Positions 51,868 through 63,017 of a DNA stretch of 64,000 bases are shown in pieces; within the stretch, counting starts at the first letter, position 1; the number at the start of each line of letters is the position of its first letter. Below the pieces are notes generated by a model that saw nothing but the letters and a program-made list of their open reading frames with translations, was not told where the DNA came from and searched no databases. A program made the position numbers and the translations under genes. The stretch spans positions 1 to 64,000 of the forward strand of contig CACOQT010000003.1 in assembly GCA_902629395.1 (NCBI GenBank), read 5' to 3'. Origin of the DNA: an uncultured Prochlorococcus sp. (GTDB lineage: Bacteria; Cyanobacteriota; Cyanobacteriia; PCC-6307; Cyanobiaceae).

Positions 51868-52455
51868 TCAAAAAGCCTTTCTTGGTATTGGTCCTAACCA
51901 TTTCTCTAACTTTGGGCTGAAAACTTCTCTTATAACAGTTAACTCTTTTTGTTGACGAAAAAAGCGATAATGTCTACTCCAAAAAGGTCCATCTTCATTA
52001 AATTCTTCTCTCAACCAGTTTGCATTAACTAAACCCAATCCATCTACTTCTCTAAAAAGCTCTGAGCGTCCCTGGGTCAGGCTTTTCCAGATTGGTTGAT
52101 CTTTATTTTGCAAATGCTTTTCTGCCTCTTGATTATTCCACCAGCTTTCAGCCCATGCCAGGGTCAAGTTGGCACATGTTAGCCAAACTTGTCTTCGTAT
52201 TAATGGTGGCTCTAGCTCATTGACTTCATCAGGCACTCCATTTTGGTACTTATTTTCCATTTCCATCGATATAACTCTTATTGCAACTTCATGTCCAGTT
52301 AAAAGCTTGAGATGTCTGGTTGGGCTGCCGTCACCTAGGAGCATTAATTGCCATGCCCCAGAGAGATTATGATTACCTTTACCTGAGAGAACACTCTCTT
52401 TCGATGCACTCCAAATCACTTCAGGGGAAGGTAATTGAGAATGATATGAATTCAC
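51868..52455 (-). CDS. chorismate lyase (cyanobacterial type)
   Basis: These enzymes release pyruvate from chorismate to give 4-hydroxybenzoate, a plastoquinone precursor. The 195 residues have the expected pattern: LMLLGDGSPTRHLKLLTGHEV near the start, RRQVWL and AESWWNN in the middle, FREVDGLG and GPFWSRHYRFF, then LTVIREVFSPKLEKWLGP at the end. This matches the DUF98/cyanobacterial chorismate lyase group more than E. coli UbiC. It starts with GTG 5 nt after the mnmG stop and is probably in one unit with it. The function is by family. Confidence 0.8.
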   Translation of the reverse strand: MNSYHSQLPSPEVIWSASKESVLSGKGNHNLSGAWQLMLLGDGSPTRHLKLLTGHEVAIRVISMEMENKYQNGVPDEVNELEPPLIRRQVWLTCANLTLAWAESWWNNQEAEKHLQNKDQPIWKSLTQGRSELFREVDGLGLVNANWLREEFNEDGPFWSRHYRFFRQQKELTVIREVFSPKLEKWLGPIPRKAF

Positions 52456-52460
52456 TTTTA

Positions 52461-54431
52461 TCAGCTTGTTATTTGAAGTGGATTCTTACGCTCATTTTTT
52501 TTCAATTGCTGTATTTTTAACCATACTAGAAGTGCTGTGAGATCTGCTTTGCTTACCCCAGGAAGTTGAGCAGCATGCCCAAGGCTTTTGGGCTTAGAGA
52601 TTGTTAATCTTTCGCGTGCTTCTTTGGAAAGAGTTTTAATGTCGTTGTAATTTAAGTTTCTTGGTAATAATTTTTTACTTTGTTGCTTTAATTGGTTGAT
52701 TTGGGCTTTTTGCCTTTCCAAGTAACCACTATATTTAATATCTATTTCAACTCCTTCTTCAACATCTAAGGGGATTTCTTTAGGTGTTAAATTATAATTA
52801 ACTAGATCTTTGTAGTGAATATTTGTTCTTCTTAGGAAATTAGCCAGTGTTATTGAACCTTTTATAGATGTTCCAGTTGAAGAATATATTTTTTCTGCAC
52901 ATTTATCAGTTTCTTTAATGCGTTCTTTTTCTAATCGGGACTTTTCCTGATCGATTAATTGTTGTTTTTTATTGAAAATTTTCCATCTTCTCTCATCAAT
53001 TAAACCTAACTTATAGCCTATTGGAGTTAATCTTCTATCGGCATTATCACCCCTTAATATTAATCGATATTCACTCCTGCTAGTTAAAACTCTGTAGGGT
53101 TCCTTTAAATCTTTGGTAATCAGATCATCAATCATAGTTCCAATATAACTACTTTCTCTTGCAAAAATAAATCCTTCTTCATTGTTTATCAATCTTGCCG
53201 CATTTAGACCTGCAACTAATCCTTGTGCAGCAGCCTCTTCATATCCTGTCGTTCCATTAAGTTGCCCTGCACTAAACAAGCCTTTGATTTTTTTTGTTTC
53301 TAGTGTTGCTTCTAATTGTGTGGCTGGTAAATAATCATATTCAACTGCATATGCGGGTCTGAGCATTATGCATTTTTCTAAGCCTGGGAGAGTTTTTAAA
53401 AGTTCTGATTGTAAGTTTTCGGGTAGACCAGTTGAAAAACCTTGTACATATATTTCTGGAGTATCTCTACCTTCTGGTTCCAAGAAAATCTGATGTGAAT
53501 CTTTATCTGCAAATCTTACAATTTTATCTTCAATAGATGGGCAATATCTTGGACCTTTACTATCAATAAAACCTCCATAAATAGGTGTTAAATGAAGATT
53601 TTTTTTAATAAGTTTGTGAGTTTCTTTTGTGGTTCGAGTGATATGACAACTCATTTGTTCTCCACTTTTCCACGCAAGAGGATCAAAAGAAAAAAACTTA
53701 TCTGAAGCATCACTCACTTGCTCCTCCAGAGACTTAAGATCGAGACTTCTTCTATCGACTCGAGCAGGTGTTCCTGTTTTTAAACGATCAGTTATGAAGC
53801 CTAAATTTTGTAATTCTTCAGTTAATCCTTCAGAGGCTTGCTCCCCAGCTCGACCTGCACTCATAGATTTATTTCCAATCCATATTCGGCCTCCAAGAAA
53901 AGTTCCTGTTGTTAGTACAACGGCTTTTGCATAAAAAATGCTCCCAAAATAGGTTTTCACTCCCTTTATAAATCCAATTCTCTCTTCAGATTCAAGTGTA
54001 TTTTTTTTAATCTTATTCTGATAACGCTCTACCTCTAGTCCAGTAACCATTGCTTCTCTAATTTTTAAATTAGGTGCATTTCGAAGAATATTCAACATTT
54101 CATGAGAGTAAACTCTTTTATCTGTTTGTGCTCTTAATGCCCTAACGGCAGGACCTCTGCTTGCGTTAAGGACTCTCTTTTGAAGAGCCGTTAAATCGGC
54201 TACTTTTCCTATTATTCCTCCAAGGGCATCGACCTCATGCACTAATTGACTTTTGGCTGGGCCCCCTACTGCGGGATTACATGGTTGCCATGCAATTCGA
54301 TCTAAATTTAAGGTAAATAAGGCTGTATTCAATCCTAATCTCGCGGAAGTCAGTGCTGCTTCGCAGCCTGCATGACCACCTCCAACAACAATTACATCAA
54401 AACTTTCATTTGAGGATTGTTTGATAATCAT
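52461..54431 (-). CDS. mnmG: tRNA U34 carboxymethylaminomethyl modification enzyme
   Basis: MnmG works with the GTPase MnmE to put a carboxymethylaminomethyl group on uridine 34 of some tRNAs, using FAD and methylene-tetrahydrofolate. The 656 residues start with the FAD motif [21 protein letters not shown], have [22 protein letters not shown] (in pieces), the [11 protein letters not shown] segment and the C-terminal helical domain with [20 protein letters not shown]. It sits between dnaB (34 nt upstream) and chorismate lyase (5 nt downstream). mnmE is not in the window. Confidence 0.96.
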   Translation of the reverse strand: MIIKQSSNESFDVIVVGGGHAGCEAALTSARLGLNTALFTLNLDRIAWQPCNPAVGGPAKSQLVHEVDALGGIIGKVADLTALQKRVLNASRGPAVRALRAQTDKRVYSHEMLNILRNAPNLKIREAMVTGLEVERYQNKIKKNTLESEERIGFIKGVKTYFGSIFYAKAVVLTTGTFLGGRIWIGNKSMSAGRAGEQASEGLTEELQNLGFITDRLKTGTPARVDRRSLDLKSLEEQVSDASDKFFSFDPLAWKSGEQMSCHITRTTKETHKLIKKNLHLTPIYGGFIDSKGPRYCPSIEDKIVRFADKDSHQIFLEPEGRDTPEIYVQGFSTGLPENLQSELLKTLPGLEKCIMLRPAYAVEYDYLPATQLEATLETKKIKGLFSAGQLNGTTGYEEAAAQGLVAGLNAARLINNEEGFIFARESSYIGTMIDDLITKDLKEPYRVLTSRSEYRLILRGDNADRRLTPIGYKLGLIDERRWKIFNKKQQLIDQEKSRLEKERIKETDKCAEKIYSSTGTSIKGSITLANFLRRTNIHYKDLVNYNLTPKEIPLDVEEGVEIDIKYSGYLERQKAQINQLKQQSKKLLPRNLNYNDIKTLSKEARERLTISKPKSLGHAAQLPGVSKADLTALLVWLKIQQLKKNERKNPLQITS

Positions 54432-54464
54432 TAACTAATCATTAAGAACTTTAATTTTCGAGAA

Positions 54465-55883
54465 TTAAGCGGCAAGATTTCTAAATCTAGTGAATTGAGG
54501 TTCAAAAAGTAATTTAACTGTTCCAACAGGTCCATTTCGATGTTTTGTCACGATAACTTCAGTAATGCCTCTATCGGTAGTTTCTGCATTGTAGTACTCA
54601 TCTCTATATATCATTAGAACTAAGTCCGCATCCTGTTCTATTGAGCCAGATTCGCGCAAATCGCTAAGCATTGGTCTTTTATTGGTTCTTGATTCAACGC
54701 CTCTACTTAACTGAGATAAAGCTATGACTGGCACTTTAAGTTCTCTTGCCATACCTTTAAGCCCTCTGGTAATCCTTGAAATTTCTTGAACACGATTGTC
54801 TGGTGAGGTACCTTCCATTAGCTGTAGATAATCAATAACTATTAAACCCAATTCTTTACCTTGCTCAGCAATCAAGCGACGGCATAACGACCTCATTTCC
54901 AGAACACTTGAATTTGGTTTGTCGTCAATAAAGATTGGTAATTGACCAAGTGTATTAATACCTTGACCTAGCAAAGGCCATTCATCTTGCTGCAAACGTC
55001 CTGTTCTTAATCTGCTACTTTCAATACCTACTTCACTTGATAATAGTCTGTAAGTAAGTTGCTCTTTACTCATTTCAAGACTGAATACACAAACAGGAAG
55101 GTCATGAAGTTGAGCTACGTTTTTTGCCAAGTTTAGGACAATTGAAGTTTTTCCCATTGCGGGTCTGCCTGCAACAATAATTAAATCGCTCCTTTGAAGT
55201 CCTTGCGTCATTGCGTCCAGATCGTAAAAATTAACTGGTATGCCCGCTACTGAAGTACCAAGAGATCTACTCTCTATTTCGTTAAAAGTACTTGTCAGAA
55301 TTTCTGCTGTTGGTGTTAAACCCTTGGAGGGCTGCTCTTGGCTAATAGCAAAGATTTTTTGTTCAGCTTGATCAATTGCTTCTTCCATTGGAAGACTTTG
55401 ATCAAAACCTAATTTGATTACATCATTTCCAGACTTAATTAGTTGTCTTCGAAGAAATTTATCGCTGATTAATTTAGCAACTTGCTCTATCGAGGCTGTA
55501 GATGTAACTCTTTCGACTAGTTCAACCAATCGATTATTGCCTCCAACTTTTTCTAAAGAATTTGTATCGGCTAGCCAAGCACTCATCGCTGTTAAATCAG
55601 TAGGTTTCCCTTGGCTATGAAGCATCAATGCAGTTCTATATATTTCTCTATGGGCAGATATGTAAAACGCTTCAGCTTGAAGCAAATCAGCTATTCGTCC
55701 TATTGCATCAGGATCTAATAAAATTCCCCCAAGAACAGATTCCTCTGCCTCCAAATTCTGTGGTGGTATTTGGTCAGGTTGAGCTTCAAACCTTGGCTTT
55801 TCAATTTTGGAATTATTAAAAGCTCCAAAATCTCTAGTTTGATTTGAGAAATCCCCGTTATTAGAAGAGGGGGTGGTTACCAT
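54465..55883 (-). CDS. dnaB: replicative DNA helicase
   Basis: DnaB is the hexameric helicase of the replication fork. The N-terminal domain (PPQNLEAEESVLGGILLD) and the RecA-like motor domain are both present: Walker A GRPAMGKTS near 242, Walker B LIVIDYLQLM, and the SQLSRGVESRTNKRPMLSDLRESG motif (in pieces). The first ~35 residues are a polar leader. No intein is present: the motif spacings are continuous and the length is 472. Gene order rplI-dnaB is common among bacteria, and rplI lies 57 nt upstream here. Confidence 0.96.
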   Translation of the reverse strand: MVTTPSSNNGDFSNQTRDFGAFNNSKIEKPRFEAQPDQIPPQNLEAEESVLGGILLDPDAIGRIADLLQAEAFYISAHREIYRTALMLHSQGKPTDLTAMSAWLADTNSLEKVGGNNRLVELVERVTSTASIEQVAKLISDKFLRRQLIKSGNDVIKLGFDQSLPMEEAIDQAEQKIFAISQEQPSKGLTPTAEILTSTFNEIESRSLGTSVAGIPVNFYDLDAMTQGLQRSDLIIVAGRPAMGKTSIVLNLAKNVAQLHDLPVCVFSLEMSKEQLTYRLLSSEVGIESSRLRTGRLQQDEWPLLGQGINTLGQLPIFIDDKPNSSVLEMRSLCRRLIAEQGKELGLIVIDYLQLMEGTSPDNRVQEISRITRGLKGMARELKVPVIALSQLSRGVESRTNKRPMLSDLRESGSIEQDADLVLMIYRDEYYNAETTDRGITEVIVTKHRNGPVGTVKLLFEPQFTRFRNLAA

Positions 55884-55940
55884 TTATAACTAATTGGACA
55901 AGGACACCTACTTTGGCTTGTGCAGCCAAAGATGCAACTA

Positions 55941-56399
55941 TTAGTAACTTGTAACTTCAAGGTTTATCTCAGCATTAACTTCGTTATGAAGTTTAATTTG
56001 GACCTTATATTTGCCTACACCATGTATTTCAGGGACAGATATGTCTCTACGGTCTATGTCTTTTTTAGTAGCTTCTTTTACAGCTTCTGCTACATCTCCA
56101 TTTGTCACTGTTCCAAATAAAACCCCATCCTCTCCTACTTGTTTTTTGACAGTAAATCTTCCAATTGTTGTAAGAGCTGTTTGGAAATCGATAGCCTCTT
56201 GTTTTTTAGCAGCTTCTCTTTCTGCTTGTTTGGCTCTTCTATGTTCTACCTGTTTTAGAACAGTGGGAGTTACTGGTAAAGCTTTTTTGTTGGGCAGTAA
56301 AAAGTTTCTTGCGAAACCAGGAGCAACCTCAACAAGGTCACCATTATTACCAAGACTCTTTATGTCTTCATTCAAAACGACTTGAACTCTCTTGGCCAT
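55941..56399 (-). CDS. rplI: 50S ribosomal protein L9
   Basis: L9 binds 23S rRNA in the large subunit. The N-terminal domain ([34 protein letters not shown], in parts) is followed by the long connecting helix with [15 protein letters not shown] and a C-terminal domain including [13 protein letters not shown] and [17 protein letters not shown]. The 152 residues are normal. dnaB follows on the same strand with 57 nt, and the desaturase is 41 nt upstream. Confidence 0.96.
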   Translation of the reverse strand: MAKRVQVVLNEDIKSLGNNGDLVEVAPGFARNFLLPNKKALPVTPTVLKQVEHRRAKQAEREAAKKQEAIDFQTALTTIGRFTVKKQVGEDGVLFGTVTNGDVAEAVKEATKKDIDRRDISVPEIHGVGKYKVQIKLHNEVNAEINLEVTSY

Positions 56400-56440
56400 G
56401 GATCTTAATGGATTAATGCTATTTATTTTTAATAGTAATA

Positions 56441-57370
56441 TTACGACGCGACGGGGAGTCTAATTTTTTTTGCTAACCCAATTGCTTTCAAAAATCGTAT
56501 GTGCTGCCAAGTTAGATCTATTTGCTTTCTCTGAAGACCATGCTTTGCTGAATTCGGGAAAGCATGGTGGTTATTGTGCCAACCTTCACCAAATGTAAGT
56601 GCTGCCACCCATTTATTATTTTTTGAATTATCTCCGCTCTCATATGCAGTAGTGCCCCAACAATGAGTTGCTGAATTAACGAGCCAAGTTATGTGATACA
56701 CAAAAACTAGTCTTAGAGGAATTCCCCATAAGACCATTGCCCATCCTCCAACACCAGCTGATTGGCCAATTAGATAAAGCGATGCACCCAAGGGTATTTG
56801 TAAAAGTAGAAAATTCTTGTTTAAGAAACGGTAGTAGGGATCTTTTATTAAATCTCCGGAAAGCCTTGGAACCGCTTTCATGGCAGGTACATCTTCAAAC
56901 ATCCATCCCATATGACTCCACCAAAATCCTTTGTTACTGTCATGGTGATCAGCTTCAGTATCGGAAAAAGTATGATGATGCCTATGCAAACCAACCCAAT
57001 CAATTGGACCATGTTGGCAACTTAATGCTCCACAAGTCGCAAAAAATCTTTCAAGCCATTTAGGAACTTGAAAAGAACGATGAGATAGAAGTCTGTGATA
57101 ACCAATCGTTACTCCCAAGCATGCAGTTACCCAATACAAGAAAATAAATCCAGAAAAAGCAAGCCAACTCCAAAATTTCGCTTGTAAGGTGAATATTGTC
57201 AAAACGTGTATTGTCAGCATAAATATCACTGTTCCCCATCTTTTTCTGGCCCTTTGGTTTTGAATTCGTCTTGGCACATGCCCTTGGAGCTTCTTTGAAG
57301 CCGCCATGGCTTTATTGGCAGCAATTGGTTTTTTTAATGGAGCCGAAGCCTCGATTAAACTTGAAACCAT
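56441..57370 (-). CDS. acyl-lipid delta-9 desaturase (DesC-like)
   Basis: The enzyme introduces a double bond into membrane acyl chains with O2 and reduced ferredoxin. All three His boxes are visible: [10 protein letters not shown] (residues 91-100), [10 protein letters not shown] (129-138) and [16 protein letters not shown] near 265. Hydrophobic helices at about 48-90 and 190-215 fit a membrane-bound di-iron enzyme. The N-terminal ~40 residues are Lys/Ala-rich. The 309-residue length fits DesC; delta-9 specificity is inferred from the family. It is divergent from the gene at 57450. Confidence 0.92.
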   Translation of the reverse strand: MVSSLIEASAPLKKPIAANKAMAASKKLQGHVPRRIQNQRARKRWGTVIFMLTIHVLTIFTLQAKFWSWLAFSGFIFLYWVTACLGVTIGYHRLLSHRSFQVPKWLERFFATCGALSCQHGPIDWVGLHRHHHTFSDTEADHHDSNKGFWWSHMGWMFEDVPAMKAVPRLSGDLIKDPYYRFLNKNFLLLQIPLGASLYLIGQSAGVGGWAMVLWGIPLRLVFVYHITWLVNSATHCWGTTAYESGDNSKNNKWVAALTFGEGWHNNHHAFPNSAKHGLQRKQIDLTWQHIRFLKAIGLAKKIRLPVAS

Positions 57371-57390
57371 TAGTGATCTGTCTGATTGAA

Positions 57391-57403
57391 GTATATAATA
57401 TAC
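57391..57403. promoter_or_regulatory. GTATATAATATAC inverted repeat with a -10-like core
   Basis: The 13-base sequence is an inverted repeat around one A and contains TATAAT (57394-57399) on the plus strand and TATTAT on the minus strand. It lies in the 79-nt spacer between the divergent desaturase and the HTH-like gene. It might be overlapping -10 elements. No good -35 is seen for either side at normal spacing. Confidence 0.35.
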
Positions 57404-57449
57404 GATAAGGATCCTAATCAGGTCTATTTACCAATCTTGAATGTGATTT

Positions 57450-58184
57450 GTGACCTCTAGTTTTCGAGACCAACTGGCTGCAGGTAGAAGGGCTATGGCT
57501 CATCTAGTGCACGTATGGCATGAGCGCAATGGCTGGTCTCATAAGGTTCTTCCTGCTTTGGCTGAATGTTTGGACCTTGGCAGAGTACACAGTTCTCAAA
57601 TCTCAAATTTACGAAATGGAAAACTTGTATCTCCAAGTCCCGAGGTATTTTTTGCATTGGGAAAAGTAAATCAAGCACTTTCAAATGGTCTAGAAAATAT
57701 AGAAAGTCAAATATTGACCGTTCATCCTGAGTTGCTCAAATCACTACGCGAATCGGCCATAGCAGTGGAGGGAAATGACAATAATCCACTTTCTGCAGGT
57801 GACTTTTTTGAGATCTTTGTGGGTTTAACTTCTCTTCCATCCTCCTTTGATTGGTTCATTGAGGAAGCTGAGTCACCTTTACTTAGTGCTGCTTTAGCTG
57901 ATTATTTGTGTAAAGGTAGGTCATGGAGAATATGTCGAGAGCAGGTGATGTCGGCGTATCCAGTAACCAAAAAACAACGAAGAGATAGATTTGAAGCAGT
58001 CATGGCAGGTCTAAAAGATTACACAGCAGAGGAGCTTGATGGGGAATTGCTAGATTTGTACGAGACAAATAAGCTGTTGAATACGAACAATTTGCAGGGT
58101 GCAGATGACTTTTTGGAAAATCTTCGACAAAGAGGTTTATTACTTAAAGATCAAGAAAAATTAGAAATCATTTTTTCGGATTAA
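57450..58184 (+). CDS. uncharacterised protein with HTH-like N-terminus, 244 aa
   Basis: The N-terminal half includes AHLVHVWHERNGWSHKVLPALAECLDLG then VHSSQISNLRNGKLVSPSPEV (each in part), which looks like a helix-turn-helix of the XRE type, though without an exact match. The rest is helical and acidic (AEELDGELLDLYETNKL). The start is GTG 57450. It lies 30 nt before the PLP enzyme gene and may share a transcript with it and with gcvH-gcvP. I do not recognise the family; a regulatory role is only suggested by the HTH. Confidence 0.65.
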   Translation: MTSSFRDQLAAGRRAMAHLVHVWHERNGWSHKVLPALAECLDLGRVHSSQISNLRNGKLVSPSPEVFFALGKVNQALSNGLENIESQILTVHPELLKSLRESAIAVEGNDNNPLSAGDFFEIFVGLTSLPSSFDWFIEEAESPLLSAALADYLCKGRSWRICREQVMSAYPVTKKQRRDRFEAVMAGLKDYTAEELDGELLDLYETNKLLNTNNLQGADDFLENLRQRGLLLKDQEKLEIIFSD

Positions 58185-58214
58185 TTACATAGGAACTATA
58201 ATTGAGAAGGCAAT

Positions 58215-59480
58215 ATGTCTAAAAAATTAGCTAAAAATTTTGTTAAAAAGATCGAAGATAAATTATATTTATCTATAAAAAATATAACTGATAGTGTATC
58301 GTTCAAATTAGAAAAAGTATTAACAGCTTTTTCTAATTCCCATTTAAATGTTCAACATTTTTCCTCTTTAACAGGTTACGGACATGGAGATTTAGGACGT
58401 GAAATACTTGATAAAATTTTCGCAGATATTTTAGAAGCTGAAAAAGCGGCAGTAAGGCTTCAGTTCGTAAGCGGAACTCATGCTATTACAGCATCTTTGT
58501 TTGGGGTCTTAAGACCAGGAGATAACTTATTATCAGTCACAGGAAGGCCTTATGAATCACTTGAAGAAGTTATTGGATTGAGGGGGGCTGGTCAAGGATC
58601 TTTGATAGATTTTGGTATTAACTATGAGGAAATACCTCTAAATATTGATGGAAATATAGATTTTTTAGCTATAGAAAAAGCTTTAATGATTCCTAGAAAA
58701 GTAATTTTTATACAACGTAGTTGTGGTTATACATGGCGACCAGCTTTGAGCATGAAAATGATAAAACAGATTTGTTATTTATGTCATAAAATCCAGCCTA
58801 ATTGTATTTGTTTCGTTGACAATTGCTATGGCGAATTCGTTGAAAATGAGGAACCTACTAAAGTAGGTGCTGATTTGATTGCAGGTTCTTTAATAAAAAA
58901 TCTAGGTGGAACAATTGTTCCAACTGGTGGATACATCGCAGGGAAAGCGGATTTAGTTGATAAAGCATGTTGTCGATTGACTGCTCCGGGTATCGGTTCT
59001 GAGGGTGGTGTTACTTTTGATTTAAATAGAATTATTTTGCAAGGACTGTTTTTAGCACCTCAAATGGTCGCAGAGGCTTTAATTGGTGCAGAGATCATAG
59101 CTTCAACATTTAATGAGCTTGGCTTCAAAGTTTTGCCAGTTCCAGGTTCATCAAGAAATGATTTGATTCAAATAGTTAGAGTAGGAGACCCAAAAATCCT
59201 GAGCATTATTTGTAAGTCTTTTCAGGAAAAATCGCCTGTTGGATCTTTTCTTGACCCCATCCCCGCTCCAATGCCCGGGTATGAAAATAACTTAGTCATG
59301 GCTGGAGGGACTTTTGTAGACGGTAGCACTAGTGAGTTTTCTGCCGATGCACCAATGAAACCTCCGTACGACCTTTTTATTCAAGGAGGATCCCATCGAT
59401 CTCATATTAAAATTGCTTTGATTCATGCATTATCCAAATTATTTCAGGCAGGATTGATAAAACTGCCTCAGAATGGTTAA
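58215..59480 (+). CDS. PLP-dependent methionine gamma-lyase-like ('aluminium resistance') protein
   Basis: This family of the Cys/Met metabolism PLP fold is often called aluminium resistance protein; its reaction is not established. Features visible: GYGHGDLGREIL, FVSGTHAITASLFGVLRPG near residue 92, FVDNCYGEFVE with the PLP Asp, and GSLIKNLGGTIVPTGGYI with the PLP Lys near 228. The GSHRSHIKIALIHAL end is conserved. Length 421 residues is normal. It is followed by gcvH after 20 nt, so a common transcript with glycine cleavage genes is possible. Confidence 0.88.
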   Translation: MSKKLAKNFVKKIEDKLYLSIKNITDSVSFKLEKVLTAFSNSHLNVQHFSSLTGYGHGDLGREILDKIFADILEAEKAAVRLQFVSGTHAITASLFGVLRPGDNLLSVTGRPYESLEEVIGLRGAGQGSLIDFGINYEEIPLNIDGNIDFLAIEKALMIPRKVIFIQRSCGYTWRPALSMKMIKQICYLCHKIQPNCICFVDNCYGEFVENEEPTKVGADLIAGSLIKNLGGTIVPTGGYIAGKADLVDKACCRLTAPGIGSEGGVTFDLNRIILQGLFLAPQMVAEALIGAEIIASTFNELGFKVLPVPGSSRNDLIQIVRVGDPKILSIICKSFQEKSPVGSFLDPIPAPMPGYENNLVMAGGTFVDGSTSEFSADAPMKPPYDLFIQGGSHRSHIKIALIHALSKLFQAGLIKLPQNG

Positions 59481-59500
59481 GCGTTTTTAGTTTTGACGCA

Positions 59501-59887
59501 ATGCCTTTTTCCTTCCCAAGTCATTTTCGTTTTGCTGATAGTCATGAATATGCTTATTTTGAGGATGATTTAGTTCGAATTGGTATCAGTGAATTTGCTG
59601 TAGATCAGCTGGGAGACATCGTTTTTGTTGATCTCCCAGCTGAGGGAACTGCAATCGTCAAAGGGGAGAGCTTCGGCTCAGTAGAGTCAGTTAAGGCTGT
59701 AGAGGATATGTATGCACCAATAAGCGGAGAAATTTTACATTTAAATAATTCTGTTTTGGCAAGCCCGGAGGAACTTCAAAATGATCCTCATGGTGAAGGA
59801 TGGTTATTAATAATCCGTCCTGAGAACCCTGATCAATTTCAAGAGCTTATGGACTCACAAACTTATTCAAAGAAAATCGCTGCGTAG
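59501..59887 (+). CDS. gcvH: glycine cleavage system H protein
   Basis: GcvH carries the lipoyl arm that shuttles the aminomethyl group between GcvP and GcvT. The 128-residue protein has the lipoyl domain with the target Lys in VESVKAVEDMY (K65) and the conserved EYAYFEDDLVRIGISEFA and PISGEILHLN. Size is normal. It lies 20 nt after the PLP lyase-like gene, and gcvP begins about 100 nt later. GcvT is encoded 20 kb away, on the other strand. Confidence 0.96.
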   Translation: MPFSFPSHFRFADSHEYAYFEDDLVRIGISEFAVDQLGDIVFVDLPAEGTAIVKGESFGSVESVKAVEDMYAPISGEILHLNNSVLASPEELQNDPHGEGWLLIIRPENPDQFQELMDSQTYSKKIAA

Positions 59888-59987
59888 AATTTCAATTTAT
59901 GATTTTTCTTACAACAAATTAGGGAAATTTTCTCTAAAGTGGCGTTCACTCTAATAGTTTTATTTGCTTGTGCTTGAAAACAAGCTC

Positions 59988-62894
59988 ATGTCAAAAGCAG
60001 AATTAAAAGACTTTACTTTTAAGTCTCGCCATATAGGTCCCACTCAATCAGACGAAGCTTTAATGCTTCAACAGCTTGGCTATGGAAATATTGAAGAATT
60101 TATATCTTCTGTAATTCCCAATGAAATCTTTGATTCAGAAAACTATAATTTTTCCGTTCCAAATGGATGCGACCAAAATGACGCGTTAAGAGAAATAAAA
60201 AAAATTGCTAAGAAAAATGTAGAAAACCGCTCTCTGATTGGGCTAGGTTATCACTCTACGATCATACCCCCTGTTGTACAAAGAAATGTCCTAGAGAACC
60301 CCAACTGGTATACAGCATATACACCTTACCAAGCAGAAATATCACAAGGCAGATTGGAAGCCTTATTCAACTTTCAAACTTTGATAAGTGAACTTACAGG
60401 TTTGCCCATATCAAATGCGTCTTTACTTGATGAAGCAACAGCCGTCGCTGAGGCGATGAGTTTAAGCTTGGCTGTAAGAAAAAATAAAAATGCTAATAAA
60501 TACTTAATAGATAAAGAAACTTTACCTCAAACATTTGATGTACTAAAAACCAGATGCGAACCCTTAGGCATTGTACTTGAGATTTTTGACAACAAGAATT
60601 TTGAAATTGACAACAATGTCTTTGGAGTACTAATTCAATTACCTGGTAAAAATGGACGTATTTGGGATCCGACTAGCATAATTAATCAGGTACATAAATG
60701 TGATGCAATAGTTACTATAGCGATCGATCCTTTTGCTCAAGTTTTGATCAAACCTATGGGAGAAATAGGAGCTGATATTGTTGTAGGTAGTGCTCAAAGA
60801 TTTGGTGTTCCAATTGCTTGTGGCGGACCACATGCAGCGTTTTTTGCAACCAAAGAAATTTATAAAAGACAAATACCAGGAAGGATAGTCGGACAATCCG
60901 TTGATGTAGAGGGGAATAAAGCTTTGAGGCTTGCTCTGCAAACGAGAGAGCAACACATTAGAAGAGACAAAGCAACAAGTAACATTTGCACTGCACAAGT
61001 TTTACTTGCTATTCTTGCTTCCTTTTATGCAATACACCATGGTCCAAACGGTCTTGAAGCCATAGCTAAAAAGATCGTTAAATTCAGAATACAATTCGAG
61101 TCTATTTTAAGACATTTAAATTACATCATAGAGGATTATTCCAGGTTTGATAGTGTTGATGTTTATTGCCCAGAAGCATCAAAAATTATACGTCTAGCTT
61201 CTGAAAATGGATTTAATCTAAGAGTTTTACCTATAGGATCAGACATTGAAAATGCAAACGGTTTTGGTGTTACTTTTGATGAATTAACTTGTGATGAAGA
61301 AATTAATAAATTGCATCAACTGCTCGCAGAGGTTAAAGGGGCGAGTGTCAACGTTCATTCTTTATTGATGAACACTAATCAACATCTTTTAGATATACCC
61401 CTTCGTGAAAAACCTTGGCTTCAACAGTCTGTATTTAACCAATATCAAATTGAAACAGATTTAATGAGATATATTCATTTTTTAGTATCTAAAGATTTTT
61501 CTCTAGTCCAAGGGATGATCCCTCTGGGAAGTTGCACAATGAAATTGAATGCAGCGGCAGAACTGTTGCCGATAGAATGGAATGAATTTTCCTCTATTCA
61601 TCCTTTTGCTCCTCAGGCTCAATTAGCTGGATTTGAGCAAATCATTAGCGATCTTGAAAGTTGGCTGTCTGCTTTAACCGGATTTCAAGGGGTTTCTCTT
61701 CAACCCAATGCAGGGTCTCAAGGAGAGTTTGCTGGCTTACTTGTAATACGTTCATGGCATAAGTCTCTTGGGGAAGGTCATCGAAATATTTGTTTGATTC
61801 CAACTAGTGCTCATGGCACCAACCCAGCAAGTGCTGTCATGTCTGGTTTTAAAGTTGTTCCTGTAAATTGTGATGAGTACGGCAATGTTGATTTGGAGGA
61901 CTTGAGAAATAAATCAAAGATACATTCAAAAAATTTAGCTGCATTGATGGTTACTTATCCCTCTACGCATGGGGTTTTTGAGCCAAATATTCGTGAAATG
62001 TGCCAAGTTATTCATCAAGAAGGTGGTCAGGTCTATTTAGATGGTGCTAATTTGAATGCTCAAGTAGGTATTTGCAGGCCAGGATCTTATGGAATAGATG
62101 TTTGCCATTTAAATCTTCATAAAACGTTCTCGATCCCTCACGGAGGAGGAGGTCCGGGTGTAGGTCCTATTGCTGTCGCAGCACATTTACTCCCTTATCT
62201 TCCAGGACATTCAATTGTTAATTGTGGAGGCGAAAAAGCTATTTCGGCAATTTCTGCAGCTCCATTTGGAAGTGCTGGAATATTGCCTATAAGTTGGATG
62301 TACATTCGCATGATGGGTGGTGATGGGTTAAGAAAAGCAAGTTCAATCGCAATTCTCTCTGCTAATTATTTAGCTAAAAAACTTGATCCTTATTACCCAG
62401 TTTTATTTAAAGATCCCAATGGCCTAGTAGCTCATGAATGCATTTTAGATTTACGACCACTTAAAAGTCAGTTAGGGATAGAGGTAGAGGATGTTGCAAA
62501 AAGGTTAATGGATTATGGATTTCATGCCCCAACAATCAGCTGGCCTGTTGCTGGAACTTTGATGGTTGAGCCTACAGAAAGCGAAAGCTTATCTGAATTG
62601 GATCGTTTTTGTGAGGCCATGATTGGAATAAGAGAGGAAATTGAAGAAATAAAATTTGGAAAGATTGATCCCATTAATAATCCTTTAAAACAGTCCCCAC
62701 ACACTTTAAAAACAGTTACCTCGGATGATTGGGATAGGCCGTATTCTCGTAAAAAAGCTGCTTATCCATTACCTAACCAAGAACAATACAAATTTTGGCC
62801 GTCAGTTTCACGTATCAATAACGCTCATGGAGACAGAAATTTGATATGTAGTTGCCCTTCAGTCCAAGACCTTGTTGACGTAAATTCAATTTAA
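59988..62894 (+). CDS. gcvP: glycine dehydrogenase (P protein of glycine cleavage)
   Basis: GcvP is the PLP enzyme that decarboxylates glycine and passes the aminomethyl group to lipoyl-GcvH. It is the fused single-chain form (about 968 residues), with both halves: N-terminal [19 protein letters not shown] and the C-terminal half with the PLP Lys in [18 protein letters not shown] near 711. I start at ATG 59988 (MSKAELKDF); GTG 59970 or TTG 59964 are also in frame. No terminator is seen between gcvH and gcvP, so they may be co-transcribed. Confidence 0.95.
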   Translation: MSKAELKDFTFKSRHIGPTQSDEALMLQQLGYGNIEEFISSVIPNEIFDSENYNFSVPNGCDQNDALREIKKIAKKNVENRSLIGLGYHSTIIPPVVQRNVLENPNWYTAYTPYQAEISQGRLEALFNFQTLISELTGLPISNASLLDEATAVAEAMSLSLAVRKNKNANKYLIDKETLPQTFDVLKTRCEPLGIVLEIFDNKNFEIDNNVFGVLIQLPGKNGRIWDPTSIINQVHKCDAIVTIAIDPFAQVLIKPMGEIGADIVVGSAQRFGVPIACGGPHAAFFATKEIYKRQIPGRIVGQSVDVEGNKALRLALQTREQHIRRDKATSNICTAQVLLAILASFYAIHHGPNGLEAIAKKIVKFRIQFESILRHLNYIIEDYSRFDSVDVYCPEASKIIRLASENGFNLRVLPIGSDIENANGFGVTFDELTCDEEINKLHQLLAEVKGASVNVHSLLMNTNQHLLDIPLREKPWLQQSVFNQYQIETDLMRYIHFLVSKDFSLVQGMIPLGSCTMKLNAAAELLPIEWNEFSSIHPFAPQAQLAGFEQIISDLESWLSALTGFQGVSLQPNAGSQGEFAGLLVIRSWHKSLGEGHRNICLIPTSAHGTNPASAVMSGFKVVPVNCDEYGNVDLEDLRNKSKIHSKNLAALMVTYPSTHGVFEPNIREMCQVIHQEGGQVYLDGANLNAQVGICRPGSYGIDVCHLNLHKTFSIPHGGGGPGVGPIAVAAHLLPYLPGHSIVNCGGEKAISAISAAPFGSAGILPISWMYIRMMGGDGLRKASSIAILSANYLAKKLDPYYPVLFKDPNGLVAHECILDLRPLKSQLGIEVEDVAKRLMDYGFHAPTISWPVAGTLMVEPTESESLSELDRFCEAMIGIREEIEEIKFGKIDPINNPLKQSPHTLKTVTSDDWDRPYSRKKAAYPLPNQEQYKFWPSVSRINNAHGDRNLICSCPSVQDLVDVNSI

Positions 62895-62935
62895 GACTGG
62901 TTAAAAGATCTTTTATTCGTTAAATTTCAAGCGAA

Positions 62936-62951
62936 AACCAAAATATTGGTT
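62936..62951 (+). terminator. weak inverted repeat after gcvP
   Basis: AACCAA and TTGGTT are separated by four bases (AATA), about 40 nt after the gcvP stop. The stem is only six pairs and no T tract follows (ATTCTTGGG), so a role in termination is doubtful. Confidence 0.2.
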
Positions 62952-63017
62952 ATTCTTGGGCTGTTTTGCAAATTTTCTATTATTTTTTGCGGCAGCTTTT
63001 AATTATATGGGGACCAA

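Noticed and set aside
54465-55883. Intein in dnaB
   Set aside because: Cyanobacterial dnaB genes can carry one, but motif spacing and the 472-residue length show none here.
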